64,000 bases of DNA from assembly GCA_022496205.1 (NCBI GenBank), contig WTXD01000002.1, positions 620,001 to 684,000 on the forward strand, in the 5' to 3' direction. Of the stretch, positions 43,804-57,069 are shown in pieces (positions within the stretch are counted from its first letter, which is position 1; each line of letters begins with the position of its first letter). The stretch comes from Gloeopeniophorella convolvens. Its lineage: Eukaryota > Basidiomycota > Agaricomycetes > Russulales. The position numbers and the translations under genes are program-made. Below the pieces are notes generated by a model. It did not search any database, was not told the DNA's origin, and saw only the letters and a list, made by a program, of their open reading frames with translations.

Positions 43804-46800
43804 ATGAGACGCCTATTTACAAAGTCGAAAAGCCCACCCTCGAAATCCCCTGCTCCTATCTCCAACAATGTCATCTCCCACACACCTGCTCTTCAGCCCA
43901 AATTCGTCGTACCACCAGTCCCGCACCCTCGACCACACGAACACATCGCTATCTTACCTACTGAACAAGGTTTATTGTTGAGACCCCACGTCGCTTTTGG
44001 AGAGCAAGATCATCATATCCGCATCACCTGGGGCAAAGTGCCGAAGGTCGAGGAAATACAGGACAGTGGGCAGGACGTCCTAGACGCCAACTGGACAGAA
44101 GCCGTGGTCGTTTATGGGATTATTGGTATACTAGAACTATTCACCGGTGACATTCCTTCACCCTTAAAACATCATTTTTCGACTGAACTGTTTCACTACA
44201 GAATCGTATCTACTGGTTATTACGGCGAGATCAGACGTGGGGCACTGTACGTTGCCTCATTATCTTGTGCGCAGTGGTAATCGCTCAATTCGGATCAGTC
44301 CTCGATGAGAGTCGTAAGATTTATGCGGTCAGAGGCGTCTCGGGTATTCCTCTGAGCGGGTTGGACCGCGCAACCTCCGTCACCGGTCCTATTGCGCGCA
44401 ATAATGCAGCGAGGGCTAGGATGTCTCTCCTTACCAGCCCCCGCCAAGGTCAACAGGCGGACGACGATGTCGACGCTCCCGATGGAGCCGAACTTCGCGT
44501 CAAGTTTTCCGATCAACACCAGGTCAAAGTGATGTCTCCTGCAGTCCTGGACGAGTTTACTTCGCCTGATAGGCCGCCTTCTCCTGCTTCACTAACCTCC
44601 TCTGGCGCATCTTCGGTATCATCCGAGTCCCCCGCGGCTCCAGTCGCTAAGACTTTGGCGGAGCGCATGTCATTCTGGACAAGACTATCTAAAAGGCAGC
44701 AATCCGGGCCTACTAACGAGGACGGTTTTCTCGCCGAAGGTTCTCAGGAGGAAGCGCCACCCCTGGACTCCTTGATCCACGAAGGGATGGGCGAGCCTCA
44801 GCGGGTCCTGACCGAGATCCTCGAGACCACGGCACCTACACCCACCACTATTGAGGAGAAACACTCGGAATTAGAGGCGAAAATCCTACGGCAGATGGTG
44901 AAGGAGTTCGCCAAAGGCGAGATGTTCTTTGCACACGACTTTGGTAGGTATTCTTTCGTTCTCGGATGTCATCTCTGCTTCTTTCACTTGTGCTCACGAT
45001 ATTGCTCAGATATCACTCGTTCGTTGCAAAATAAGCAAGACCAGATAGCGAAATCCCAGAAACAGAACGCGCTCCTCGCAGATCTCAACGCCTTAGAGCC
45101 CACTGCTCAGTCTGTCTCCATAGGCGAAAAGATCGATGCTCTGGCGGAACCATCACCTGCTCTTCCATTGTGGCGTCGGGTCGATCGACAATTCTGGTGG
45201 AACGAGAATCTCTCAAAACCACTGGTCGATGCTGGAGTACAGTTTCATTCTCAAAGCACGACCTTGGCTTAACTGTACTTTGTCAGCTCCACTCATACAT
45301 ATTGCCTCTTGTCCAAGGATTTTTCCAGGTAGCCTCATTCTCGGTTCCTCAGGACGTGGAGTGGTTGGAAAATGGAGACTCAGCCCACGTCGACTACGTC
45401 ATTATGTCTCGCCGCTCCCGGGATCGGGCTGGCCTTCGGTTCCAGCGACGTGGTGTGGATGATGATGCTCACGTCGCCAATTTCGTCGAGACGGAGACAA
45501 TCACTCGGATAGAAGTGAGTATCAGTACAGCGGAGGACCGTGTCATTGACACCGCGGTCTTCAGCGCGAAAGAGTCACAAACATCTTCAGCTACGTCCAG
45601 ATTCGCGGTTCCAGTAAGCTATATCTCCTTAGAGAATATCAAGAGGCCTAAGTTTCCAGTTCCACTCTTCTGGACCCAATCTGGCTCTGGTCTCAAGCCT
45701 GCTCCTCAACTATCTCCGGATGTCACGCACCAACAGAACTTACAAGCGCTGACTCGGCATTTCAAGCGAACAGTGCCAGCATATGGGCCGCATGTGAGGG
45801 TTCTCGATGTGTTTTTCAGACTGTCTCCTCTTACTATCCACAGACCATTGTCAACCTCGCGGAGCAACAAGGAAAAGAAGGAGCCGTCACTAATGCATAC
45901 CGCGAATACATCGAAGAGGTCAAACTTCCAGATGTCAAGTATGTACCACATCGAACACTTTTGGCAAACCTACTAATAACATGGGAAGGTATTGTCAGTA
46001 TGACTTCCATGCGGAAACCAAAGGCATGAAGTACGCCCTTAATTATCTGGATCCCATGGGAGTGCTTGATGTATGATCACAGATACGAGAACATCTCGAA
46101 GCTTATAGATCAACTCGAGCGGTCGTTTGAGGCTCAGGGGTAAGTAATAGATGACCGAGGGTAGCTTACATCTGACTTGTCCTTTATTGTTCAGCTTTCT
46201 GTGGATCAGCGATCAACTTGTCTTGTCTCGACAAAAGGGTGTCTATCGTGTCAACTGCATAGATTGCTTGGATCGCACAAACGTAGTACAGGTCAGTGGC
46301 ACAAACTCCGGACAGCCCCTGGCGCTGACAGCTAATGCAGTCCGCGTTTGCCCGGCATGTGTTGAATCGGCAACTACTCGCCCTGGCATTGCTGAATCCG
46401 TCAGACCATGGTCGCACTGACATGGATGTCGTATTCAACGATGGTATGGGGCGCGCTTTGAAGTCGATGGACGTGACTCTTGACGCTCCTCCCAGTGTGG
46501 GCGAACAATGGCGATGCCATCAGCCGGTGCTAGTATGTGTACTCAATCTGTCGGTTGGTCGTCACTCACCTGGATTTCAGCGCGGGAACGTCAGCTCTCA
46601 AGGTGAGGAGCGATGTTTCTTTGTTGCATGGCTTGGGATGGCTGACTGTGTAGTGTATAGGGCGATTTCACCAGGTGGCTTCGTTAACCCGACGCCGATG
46701 GGCTTCTGCTGATGTATCCCCGCACCCGATAGGACAGGCAAGCGTGACCTTGGAGGTTTGCTCAATGATGGAATGAACTCGCTTGCTAGGTGAGCGAATG

Positions 46801-48190
46801 CCCCGGAGCTCTCGTCGAACATGCCTTGCTCATCATTTTTGGTGCCCGAAGGATGTACACCTCCACGTTTAGCGACTGGTTTTGCCAAGCCGTCATTGAC
46901 TACATGCTCGGCTTCCGCACCCTTTCTGTGTTCTCTGAGTTTTTGCTGAAGCTACAGTCGACCGACCCTCGGGAGCTCATTCGATTGTCAAAAATTCGGA
47001 CGGAAGCCATCGCGACATGTGTTTCTCGAGTCCTTGAGGACGGGGAAAGGCTTTTATCCGGGTGGACGTTGTTCTCTCCGACGGAACTGAACACGAAGCT
47101 AGGAGACAAATTCGAGGAGAAAGTGTTGCTATTAGTGCGTTCACTGGCTCCCTACTGCGTCCTCATCTAAGCCCTCGCTCCAGTCCGTAACAGCACTGTA
47201 CATCATAGTAAGCGCGTATACTGGCAGATCACTGGCACATTGCGCTCATGCTCCCTCAGAGCTACGATTACAACCTAGAGAAAGTCAAGGTCTCGACGCG
47301 CATACCCCTCCGCGACATTGTCGGCATCACCAAAGGTGCCTCCATCCTTCAGGCGTGCGCGCGCCCGCTCACACCACCAAATCAGGCGCATATATCGTAT
47401 CCCCGTTGGAGGAGGCCTCCCGCGACCCCGTGCAGAACGCAGGCTTCACCATCGAGTGGCGCAACGCCCGCCAGATGACGCGCGTAACAAGCTACTCGGT
47501 GCGCAACAGCATCGAGATCCCGTCTTCGCCCATCGGGTCCGCATCCCCGACCAGGCCGAGCAAGTTCACCGGCCGGCCAAGCACGTCGCCACCCGCGCGC
47601 CCCAGCGTGCTGGCCGCACGCCCTTCCGCGCCCGCGTCGACACCCACCAAGAAGCCACCAGCACCCGTCACGCCAAGCAGCTCGCCGCCGACCGCCAAGC
47701 GCCGCCCGCCGCCGCTCGCGCGCACGCCGACCGCCTCGCGTCTTTCACGCCTGCTCTCGAACACTGCGCCCCCGCCGCTGCCTCCGCCGACGCCCGGCTC
47801 ACCCGACAGCCCCGACACGCCCGGCACGAGCTTCGCGGCGTTCAAGGCGCTGCCGATCGAGCCTGCGCGCAGCAGCGGCGAGCTCGCGCCGAACGAGCTC
47901 GCGGGCGCCGCGACGTGCCGCGAGGCGGTCGAGCGCATGGTCAGTGCGATTGCGCGCGCGTGCGCGGAGGCGGGGGGTACTGGCGCGGCGCGGCGCCGGA
48001 GCGTTGAGGCGGGCGCGGAGGCGCAGCTCGTGCGCTCCGAGGACATCGTCAGGTGCGCTTGTTCGTCCGCCCGTCCGTTGTGGGTTCTCGCTGACTGCGG
48101 CGGACTAGTTTGGCGGAGGCGCGGAAGATGACGAGCGTGTATGCAAAGATGGAGTACGGCGTGAAGAGGTTACTGTGGCTTGGCGGTTGA
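43804..48190 (+). CDS. SAC-domain phosphoinositide phosphatase, Sac2/INPP5F type
   Basis: Multi-exon. Starts MRRLFTKSKSPPSKSP. The N-terminal Sac fold is interrupted by a long Ser/Pro-rich insert (44400-44900). Conserved segments: DFDITRSLQNKQDQ, RQFWWNENLSKPLVDAG, PLVQGFFQ, RGSIPLFWTQSGSGLKPAP, KYCQYDFHAETKGMKYENIS, and the catalytic P-loop NCIDCLDRTNVVQ with Cx5R at 46256-46276. After the Sac domain come GKRDLGGLLNDGMNSLARMY and an hSac2-like domain (EKVLLL to SYDYNLEKVKVSTRIPLRDI), then a Pro-rich tail ending KMEYGVKRLLWLGG. INPP5F acts on PI4P in endocytic traffic; the substrate here is inferred from the domain order. Confidence 0.85.
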
Positions 48191-48876
48191 GCGAGTTGGC
48201 GCCGTGCAATACTCGGACGGCCCCTCCGCGGCTTACTTTACAGGGTCGTGTATATCCCCGCGGACTGCACCTAGCAGCCTACTCGGAAAGACAATATGTG
48301 CCCGTGACACTCAGTAGCAATCACACAGATGTAATGGTATATTACACGCGGCCACCATCGCGAAGCCTAAGAGGTGAAAAAAAAAAAAAAAGCGAATCCC
48401 AGAGGTATCAACTGGCGCGACAGCCAACGCGGCTGCCGCAGGTATACACGGCGGAAAAACAGCAGGTGGTACTGGGGCGGTAGGTAGTAAATGGAGCACA
48501 GGAAATAAGGGGTATTACCAGGTGGGCCAAAAATCCGTACAACTGGCCGTCCGTCCGGGGGCTGCGTCGTAAAACACAGGGAGGGGGAGAGATTAGGTAT
48601 CAAGATGTATGTGTCTGTGTGCGCGCAGAAGCATAGGTAACTGGCTAAGTAGCAGAACCAACCGTCCGTGTCTGTCGGCGTCGAGTCGTGGCATAGTCAT
48701 GTGGGAGAGAGGTCCGGGAAAGAGCACGGTCCGTGGATGTCCAAGCAGTCAAGCAACCAAGCAAACATGAAACGACGCATGGTGTCTGCGCCGGCGAAGC
48801 ACCGGGGCAGCGCGAGCGCGATCGCGGCCGTGCCTCCCTCCATCACGGACGCACGCGGCCGCCAGAGGCGGGCGGA
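48191..48876. other. convergent 3' region Sac2-like / LIM, with poly-A tract
   Basis: About 0.7 kb between two convergent stops. It contains a 15-nt A run at 48377-48391. No gene seen. Confidence 0.55.
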
Positions 48877-51652
48877 TCAGCGCAGCCCCGCGGCGCCGAG
48901 CCCCGCGATATCGATGAACTGCGTCTTGCGTTTCATCGCGCGCGACGAGTCCGCGGTGCCCCGGCCCGCGTCGTCGTCGAACCCGACACTCGCGAGGTCC
49001 TGCTCGACCGCGCGCCGCATGTGCCGCTCGCAGAGCATGCGGCCCTCGACCTCCCAGTAGTCCACGAGGCGCTCGTCGCAGCGCACGTCCGTGTCCTCGT
49101 CCTCGTACTCACAGGTGAGGTGCTCGGGGTGGTACCGGTCGCCCGAGTGCGAGACCGCGCAGGGGCCCTCGATCGGGCGGCCGCAGTCAGGCGCGGCGCA
49201 GAGCGAGTCGTTCGCCTCGTGGTAGTGGTAGTCGCAGAACGGCTTGCCGTCAAAGACGTAAAACGACTTGTCGGGGAAGGGTTTCTGGGACGCGCGGTCA
49301 GCGGGCGGGCTCCTCGGGAGAGATGTGGGAGCTTACGTGGCAGGTGTGGCAGTTGAAGCAGTCGCGGTGGTACTTGCCCTTGAGCTGACCGTCCGAAGAC
49401 GACACCGCTTGCTTCTCTATGGGCAGATTGCAGCGGCGGCACTGCATACGAGACCGTGAGTAGCCCGCATACAAGACTCTGACCGGCAACAGCTCTTACC
49501 TTTGGTAGGTACATGTGCTTCCAGCACTTGTCGCACAGCACGCCTCTCCCGTTCTCCACGCGGATCCATCTCTTGTCTTCAATGTCCTTCGAGCAGCGCA
49601 CGCATGTGTGGATCTGCGGACGGCGCTTGGCAAGCCCGCTCGCAGTTGATTCCTGCGACATCCGCTCCTTCTTCTCGGACGAGCCGCCGCCGATGGCACC
49701 AGAGATCGTGCCGCCCCGGCGGCCAATGACGCTCCCCCGCGTGGCCGAGTCGCGCTGCGCCGGCGTCGTCAGTGACCGCATCGGGGGCTTGGACGCGCGG
49801 GGCAGCACCAGCGAAGTCGGCGAGGTCGGCGACAGCGGCTCGTCAATCGTGGACGAGGTGGGAGAGCGCAGGAGGGCGGCCATCGCCATGTCGAGGCCCT
49901 CGTCGACCGGCGCGTGCTCGGCGCGTGGCGGGTCGTCCGAGTATGTGGACGACGAGATGGACGGGCTGCGCACGCGCGGGGGGCGCCCCGTGCTGCGCGC
50001 GATGAGCGCGTCGTCATCCGATCCGTCGCTCTGGGCGTAAGCGAGCCCTCCAAACTCGGATTCGTCGTCCTCGGCGCCGCGTTGCAGGAAAGAGGAAGAG
50101 TTCATGTCGTCTTGAGTAACAACTTTAATATTACCGCCAAGTTCAGGCACTGCAGCTTTTTTCTGTAAGAAGGCGTCGAAAGAAGGAAGGCTTGACCCCG
50201 TGGGAGAAGTCGGGGTCAGGGGTCCAGGTGCTTCTGAGCGCTTGGAAGAATCAGCTGGCTTGACCGGGAAGGGGATCGAAGAAGGCGTGACGGTTGCAGT
50301 GCTTTCGCGTTCGTGGGGTGGGGGTGTTGCGGATGAAGTCGAGGATATCAACGATGGCGCATTTGAGGAAAATCGGGGATCGGGGGATCGGGGCGAGAGC
50401 GAGCTCGGCGATGTAGCAAGGGGATACTGCATCTGCGGCGGTGCTGCGGGAAATAATATCAAGGGATAAGTCATAGATCAAACATGGCGACGATAATAAA
50501 ATCATGATGAACCAAAGGGACCATATATGCGCGCCTAATGCTTAAACAAACGGGAAATGAATGGAATGACGACGTACCCATGGGGTTCTGAGCATCCAAG
50601 GGGGGCGACCTGATGCCTTTGCTATCCATGGGCAAAGGAGATTGTGCAGACTGCCAAGGCGTCATCGGTGTGTGCGGAAGATGAGGAGACATCGGAGGGA
50701 AATGGGAGGTTATAGGAGTTGCAGCGAACATCGCCGCACGTGCAGCAGCCGCGAACCCCCTACGACCGACGCCTGCCATACCAGCGGCACCGCCGGTCTT
50801 GGTATCGATCTCCTCCAAAAGTTGGTGCGACGAGAATGTCGACGGCGCCGGAGAGGGTGCGGAACGGGGAGGAGGGTGGAAGGGGCCAGGGGACGGCCCT
50901 GCCCGAGGTGGGAACGCGCCGGAAGGAGCCTGGACGAATGGCGACGGTGGTGCAGAGGGACGGCGCTGGGGAGGAGGATGAGCATCCAGCATAGGCGGGG
51001 TCGACAAGTTCGAGTGGGCGCGGAAGCGTGCCGCCGACTGGGGGTCACCGCCACCGGGACCCAAACTCGGGCGTAGCTCAGCAGGCGGAGGCCTGAATGG
51101 CGCAGATGGAGGCGCGTTGATGATAGGTTCGGGAGACCGGGGCAACGGCTGGCGCGGCGGCGGGCCTGGATTGCGCGTCCGAGAAGGAGACGCCATTGAC
51201 TGGAGAGGCGCCGGGCTGCGTGCAGAGGCACGCGAGGGCGCCGGGCTCGGTGCGCTCCTGGGCGGGATGGGTCCGGGACCAGCCCGAGGGCCGGGAGAGC
51301 CGTGCATCCGCGGATCCTGGGGATGCGTGGGGGGCGTCCTGGCAGAGCGGGGGTCCAAAGGAGTGCGAGAGGAGCCAGGACCAGGACTCATAGGCGGGAG
51401 CGCAGTCTGAAGCCTGAGCGGGGGCGGGACATGCTTTGCAGGACCAGGAGGAGGATTGGGGTGGAGGCGAGGTGTCGGGGCAGGTGCGGGGGCAGGTGCG
51501 GCAGAGGCGGCAGAAGGGGTAGGGGGAGAGCATACGTGGTCGCCGAGCTGATCGAGAGGGACGGGCTGGTTGCAGGATGAGCATTTTACGGTGGGGAGGA
51601 TCTGGGAAATGCGGGGCTCGGGCTGGCGGGGATTGAGGGAGAGGTTGGCCAT
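48877..51652 (-). CDS. paxillin-like LIM-domain protein (Pxl1 type)
   Basis: Cytoskeleton/Rho-linked adaptor family of fungi. It starts MANLSLNPRQPEPRISQI with a small Cys motif (CSSCNQPVPLDQLGDHVC), then about 700 residues of Pro/Ser-rich disorder, then zinc modules: CVRCSKDIEDKRW...CDKC, LIM (CRRCNLPIEK ... HRDCFNCHTC ... CDYHYH) and LIM (CAAPDCGRPIEG ... HPEHLTCEYEDED ... MLCERH). Ends KRKTQFIDIAGLGAAGLR. The intron at about 50473-50577 joins AQNPM to APPQMQYPL in frame; two more introns lie near 49280-49335 and 49450-49500. In fission yeast Pxl1 works at the contractile ring; that role is inferred here. Confidence 0.83.
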
Positions 51653-52481
51653 GGCGGGCCTAGGAAGAGGAAAGGGAGCGTGGTTGGGTAGAGATGGAAT
51701 GAATAAATAAAGAGGAGGGGAGGGAGGGAACGCGTTGGACGGCCAGCGTGGTCAAGGGAGACAGAAAGACTCGGCGCGCAGCGGGGCGAGAGTGTCGAGT
51801 GGTTGTCCCCCGACGGACGCGCGCGTCGCCGCTCTCCCCGCCTGCGACATGCCTCATTCTTCTGCTTCCCGCCTTCGATCACTCACAATCCTCAGCTATC
51901 CCCCAATTGGCTCCCTCTCCCCTTCCACCACTCCAGTCCTCCCTTTCCCCTTCGGTCTCCTCCTCCTACTAGTACCCCCTCCTACCCCTCTGCTATCCCC
52001 CCCCCCCCCCCCGCACTCTGCGACCCATCGGCACCCCGAGTCGGTAGCCAAGTATCCTGTGATGCATTCCAGTGGAAGCTCAGAATCTCCAGCTCGCTCA
52101 CACCTGTCTCGTGGCCTCTCGTGGTGCAGCCAATCAGCGTCCGCGCGCTACGGAATCAAGATCCCGCCAGGTCCGGCACGCGGTCCGTTCCGCGGCTTCT
52201 GTCCGTTTGGGTTCTGCTTCCTTTGCCACACCTACATATCCTACCCGTAAACTCATCTGTCTGCACTACGTAGAATATAATTCAATGTCGAGTCCGTGAG
52301 TAAAGTACCATGCTACAGTCCCATGCGAGGCGTATCTACAACGATGAGCCAGACGCTCCAATGCGACACATAACTTGCAGATCCACAACAGCCAGATCCT
52401 ACGATTAGAGAGCTTTGGCCTAGAGTACTACAACCGCCCAAGCTCTCCCCCTCCTCTACCCCGCACCCAATGCTCCCGCAG
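51653..52481. other. promoter region of LIM gene, with C-run
   Basis: About 0.8 kb. Strong CT-rich tracts and a 16-nt C homopolymer at 51997-52012. Long + strand ORFs here are low-complexity Pro/Ser artefacts. Also contains the 3' UTR of the Zn2Cys6 gene. Confidence 0.55.
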
Positions 52482-55400
52482 CTAACTACTGCTCTGCAAA
52501 GGATAAGAGAAATTGTCCGGCGTCCGTCGCATTTGCTGCCCGGGCACGCTCTCGCCGCTGTGACTGGGCGCCGCGCCTTCTTGCGGCGGCATCCCAGTCG
52601 GGAGCCCGTTGCCTACCAGCGCCTGCATGTGGAGCGGCATGCCTGCGCCGTTGCCCCCTATCCTCGAGAAGAACTCATCCCACTGGCCTGTGGTACCATC
52701 TCAGCAACGCCAACGCATCAAAGCAAATTCTGAAGCGAACCATGACCTACCCCAGTCAAACATCCCCCCCGGGATGCCGTCCAGCCAGTTGTTGTCCGCC
52801 AGCGCAAATTGCTCCAACGCTCTCGTGGACGCAGGCGCAGAGTCCAGCAAGTTCATCACGTGCACGTTCTCGCTGCCCGGCATCCCGCCCTCGTTCAGCG
52901 CTGGATTGACGTTCGGGTTCCCCTCCTGCAGCAGCGCCTGCTGCGCAGATGCGCCTGTGTTGTCCGGCGCCCGGGCCTGTGCTTCCGCTGACGGCGCACC
53001 ATCTGCGCCCCGCGTAAGCCTGCCCTCCTCGAGTAACAGGGACTTGACCTCACCCTCGTCTTCCTCGTCGGTCTGGCTTGCAATAATCACCCCGGGAGCG
53101 ACTTCCGGATAAGCTGCCTTGACCTTGGCATGCGCTACAAACACGCCCCCTCCCGGTCGGCTAGGGTCCTTCTCATACGCGAGCCCCCCCAGCGGTGGCG
53201 GCTTCTTGCCCGTCACACCGCCGACCGGGTTCAACGCCGGACGTTCCATCGGCGGCGGCGGTCCTTGCGTTGCCTCGTAGAGCAGTGCAATAATTTCGGC
53301 AGTCTGCATTCTCGAGTTCAATAATTTCGTTAGCAAAGATACCACTTGGCACGACCAACCTTCCGCCGTGCGGACATGTGGTCCGGCGAGAGTGACTTCT
53401 CCCAACGCCGGATGCAATCGCGCAGCTTCTTCAGCTTCACCGCCGCTTCTTGGTCCTGACGGCGGGCCCACGTATGATACTGTTTACCCGGCGATAGAAT
53501 GGTCAAGCGGCTATCTGATCCATATCAGGAACAATCCTGAACACGTACCTGGACAAGAGCACAAGAGGTGGCGGCATATGCCACCAGCATCCACACGTCG
53601 TACAGCTTGTCGTTCTTGTCCAGCCAGTCAATGGCGTTACCAGTGAGCTTAACGAGATTCGACCAATTCTCGACGGTAAGCGCGAACTTCAGGTGCTCCG
53701 GACACGAGTAGGATATCCGCATAAAGACGCGCCAGAAGATCATCGAGACGCAAGAGTAGAGCAAGAAAAGGATACCTACATGGCCGTGTTCAGACCAAAT
53801 CAGTAGGATACGTTGCCGTACGTACCAGCGTCAGTAGGAGAGTCCATGCCCCGGAACTGCAGACTCGGGGGTAGGTTTTCCTTCCAGCCCTCAATGTCGG
53901 CATGCAGCGCGCGAAGCGTCTCATCATCCGTGTTCATCAACCCAGCGGGGCTGGAGTCAACACATTAAGTTCGCGAGAACGGACAAAACAAGCGGAGCCC
54001 CTACCTGTAGACAGTCTTTAATACCCGACCAAGAATGATGCTGAGCCTGACCAGTTCGTCCACGTAGAGGTCATGTGGGGAGCCAGACGAGGGTAATCGC
54101 GCATCGCAATCGTTGACATCGATCATGTACGGGTGTCCGTACGATAAACTCACCCTATGGCGTATGACGTGAGCAAATGTGGCAGAACGCTGTGACGGGA
54201 ACAAGGTCACAGGCGAAATTGGGGTCGCATTACCATCTGTCACTGATGAGACATGCACCCCATAGCCTACGCCGTGTTTCAATGTTCTGTTTCACCGCTT
54301 CTGCACGATGAAGGCCCAAGTCTTGAGCCTGCCGTCCAAAATGAGCTTAGCGAGACCGCCACCAGAGTAAAGTTGCCAAAACACGGGCAGCAACCACACA
54401 CCATCCTGATCGCAGTGCCGAGTCGGATCCACAGGGCAGAGAGCGCATTCGGCACAAACTGTGAATGGCAATCCCCTACCATGCATAGAATCAACAAGCT
54501 TTGAACGTTGACGATGGACGCTGTTGAAAGTACATCTTCTGCCTTGATGACCGTGTTGACAGCATAGCGTATCGAGTCAAACACGCCCTGGGGCACTTCC
54601 CGCCGCGCCGCTGCGACGAGGCAGATCGAATACAGTAATATAGGCGGAGGTGAGGAGTTGGAGAGGAACTCGGCCTGTGTGATGACCGGAAGAATGGGTG
54701 CAATTTCCGTGAAGTAGGCATTGACCAACTTCTCAATCACATCGCGCTCAATGCGCATGTCGACGGGCTTTTGCAATGCGGGCGAGGCATCGCCGACGTT
54801 CGGCTCTACTACTTGGATAAGCCCGTCCCCACTTTGGGACACTTCCCATGTATGGTGGTGCCGCGCATCGTAACCTTCGTATATTCGCGAGGGTATCGTA
54901 GCGCTGGAATGGAGGAGATGGGCCTCAGATGTAGGTCCTGCCAAGAGGCGTCAGTCGAGCGGGAGACGATTACAAGAGAGTTCCCATACCATACACTCGG
55001 GCATCCGCGGAGCGGGAGGGCTCTCCGAGGGGTGTGGAGGAGTTACGCCGCTCTGTGTTTTCCAACCGCGCTTTTTCGGCGGCGGCCTCCTCTTCGAGCT
55101 TCTTCTTCTTGAAGCGGGTTTCGGCGATAGGAAGGAAGAACGTGCACTCGAAACCATACTGTTTGCAGTGTTGGCAAAATGGGGGGTCCGAGTCCGGCAG
55201 GACGTCGCATCTGATCAGCGGGAAATGCGTGAGCAAGCATGCACATAAAACCAGCATCCAGCCATGCGATAGGGACCTAGGAAAGATATTCCGAGGAAGG
55301 CTGGAAGTGCGAGACTATCCGGACAACCGGGGGGCGGACGAAAATGCCATAGAAAAATAATACGAACCGGATTTTGCGACTTCGGCAGCTGTCGCACGCT

Positions 55401-56212
55401 CTCTGGGTCTTGGTGCGTTTCTTAGCATCCGCAGCACTTTGGGGCTGAGAACTAGCCCTTTGAACCGACGCTGCCCCGACGGCAGCAGATCCTGACGGCC
55501 CACTATCCTCCTCTGAACCCTCTGCATCTCTTGTCTGGCTCTCACCCGTAGGCTTGCGCTTACGCTTCCCCGAGAGCTGTCCCATGGACATTGGCGACTG
55601 ATGAGCGGTCGGGGAGGGTTGAGCCGCATCGGATGCAGCGTTCGGACGTGGGGGTGCATACATCATGATCTGCTGCGGATAGGGAGAGTAGTGCGGGAAG
55701 GATGGGTGGGAAGGGTACGGGCTATGATGGACGGGGTACGCATACTGCACCGGATGGCCCTGTCCGGGGATGCCGGGCCCCGCGTTGGGAGAGACGCTAT
55801 TGCCCGCATGGCCAGGCGTCGAGGGGTGGTGGTAGCCCTGGTGCGATTGAGGAAATGGAGAGCCGTTGGCAGGGTAGGAGGGATTCATGACAGGAAACTG
55901 GGCGACCGGGTAGGGCTGGAGAACGACTGGACGAGCGTCAGGAGCCCCGCGCTTGGAGGCGGATCGCTGCGGCTCTTCGCGTGCGTGTGAGAGAACGGAA
56001 GGACGAGAGTCTAAGGATGAGAGATCGAAGTCAGAGGAATGGAACGGAGTTGATCGGAGTCAGAACATACGGGGGTCCGGGGATGGAAGATGACTTGGAA
56101 CGCTCGTGGTACGCTTGGTGGGGCGTTTTCTTGCCTTGTCAGCAGACCGTGCAGGCAACGCAGCCGCTGGTTGCAGTTCCCCTTCGGCCTCAGCCCTAAA
56201 CTCTCGTTCCAT
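52482..56212 (-). CDS. Zn2Cys6 transcription factor with fungal-specific domain
   Basis: Binuclear zinc cluster (spacing Cx2Cx6Cx10Cx2Cx6C) in RACDSCRSRKIRC, FCQHCKQYGFECTFF, followed by a basic coiled linker (RFKKKKLEEEAAAEKAR). The fungal-specific domain is well kept: RIERDVIEKLVNAYFTEIAP, IRLGTAIRMAQDLGLHRAEA, RRRLWGACLISDRWVSLSYG and HPYMIDVNDCDARLP. The acidic/Gln-Asn tail ends NFSYPLQSSS. About nine exons. It resembles xylanolytic-activator-type (XlnR-like) regulators in the middle domain; targets unknown. N-terminus: either MNPSYPANGSPF (55888) or, more likely, 56212 (MEREFRAEAEGEL) joined through one intron, since the frame stays open and Pro/Arg-rich. Confidence 0.82.
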
Positions 56213-57069
56213 CGCACAGATACTGCGGTATTGGGGCGGCAGGTGCCGAGCAGCCCAGTCAACGGCGTCGAAAACACAATCCGCGAGAGCGCAGAGACGA
56301 CGAATCGGACGTGTCGGACGAAAAGAGCAGCCCGAGCGAAGAGTCTTATGTAAGGGCCGCACGGAACAGAGTGGGTCCGAGAGGGTGTGACTGGCGCGCG
56401 AGCAAACGCGAGGCTCGCAAAGAGAGTAGGATCAACCAGGGGCCCTGACAGGGTGTACGACAGGACCGTGGGCCTCAGAGCAGCAGGAACAGACGCGACC
56501 GGCGGCGAGGGCGGCAACGTCAGAGGGCAAGCAGAGAACGATGCCGTGTCCTTTCGGGCGCCGTCCAAATGTTTGATCCCGCGCAAATGTTCGTTCTGAA
56601 TCGTTTCTTTTTCCGACATTAATTCTTCCATCCCGTACATACGTCACACTTTCTCCATCCGGCGGCCCCTGCCTTCGACCTCTACGTAATACCGCTGAGC
56701 CAACGCATCGTTCAGGCACCTGCCCCCAGGGCCGATCGCCATCGACCTCTCTTCCAAGGCTGCTCAGGTGCCTCCCCGAGCCCGTCGTCCTGAAAACTGC
56801 CCGGTGCCTCGGAGGACAGACCGCTATCTGTCCCGTACACAGGCGCGATCCATCGGACCTTGCGACTTGCCGTGTTGGATGCGTGTCACCGTCACTGCGG
56901 CTGTCAAAATAGAAGCCGCCACACTTTTAATTTTAATCATTCTCTAACCTTCCCCGTAAATGGCCAATTCGGTCTAGCAGGGCATTCGTTTGTTCCTCCC
57001 CAACACCCGATACGAATTCGACCCTCGAAATAAGTGAGAATAAAATATAGACTAAACATACAGCCCAAA
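56213..57069. other. intergenic, ERF2 3' side and regulator promoter
   Basis: About 0.86 kb without supported gene. Several antisense ORFs overlap the regulator leader but have no conserved motif. Confidence 0.5.

Noticed and set aside
51735..52273. Overlapping + strand ORFs between the LIM gene and the Zn2Cys6 gene.
   Set aside because: Pro/Ser low complexity caused by CT tracts and a C homopolymer; better explained as the LIM promoter.
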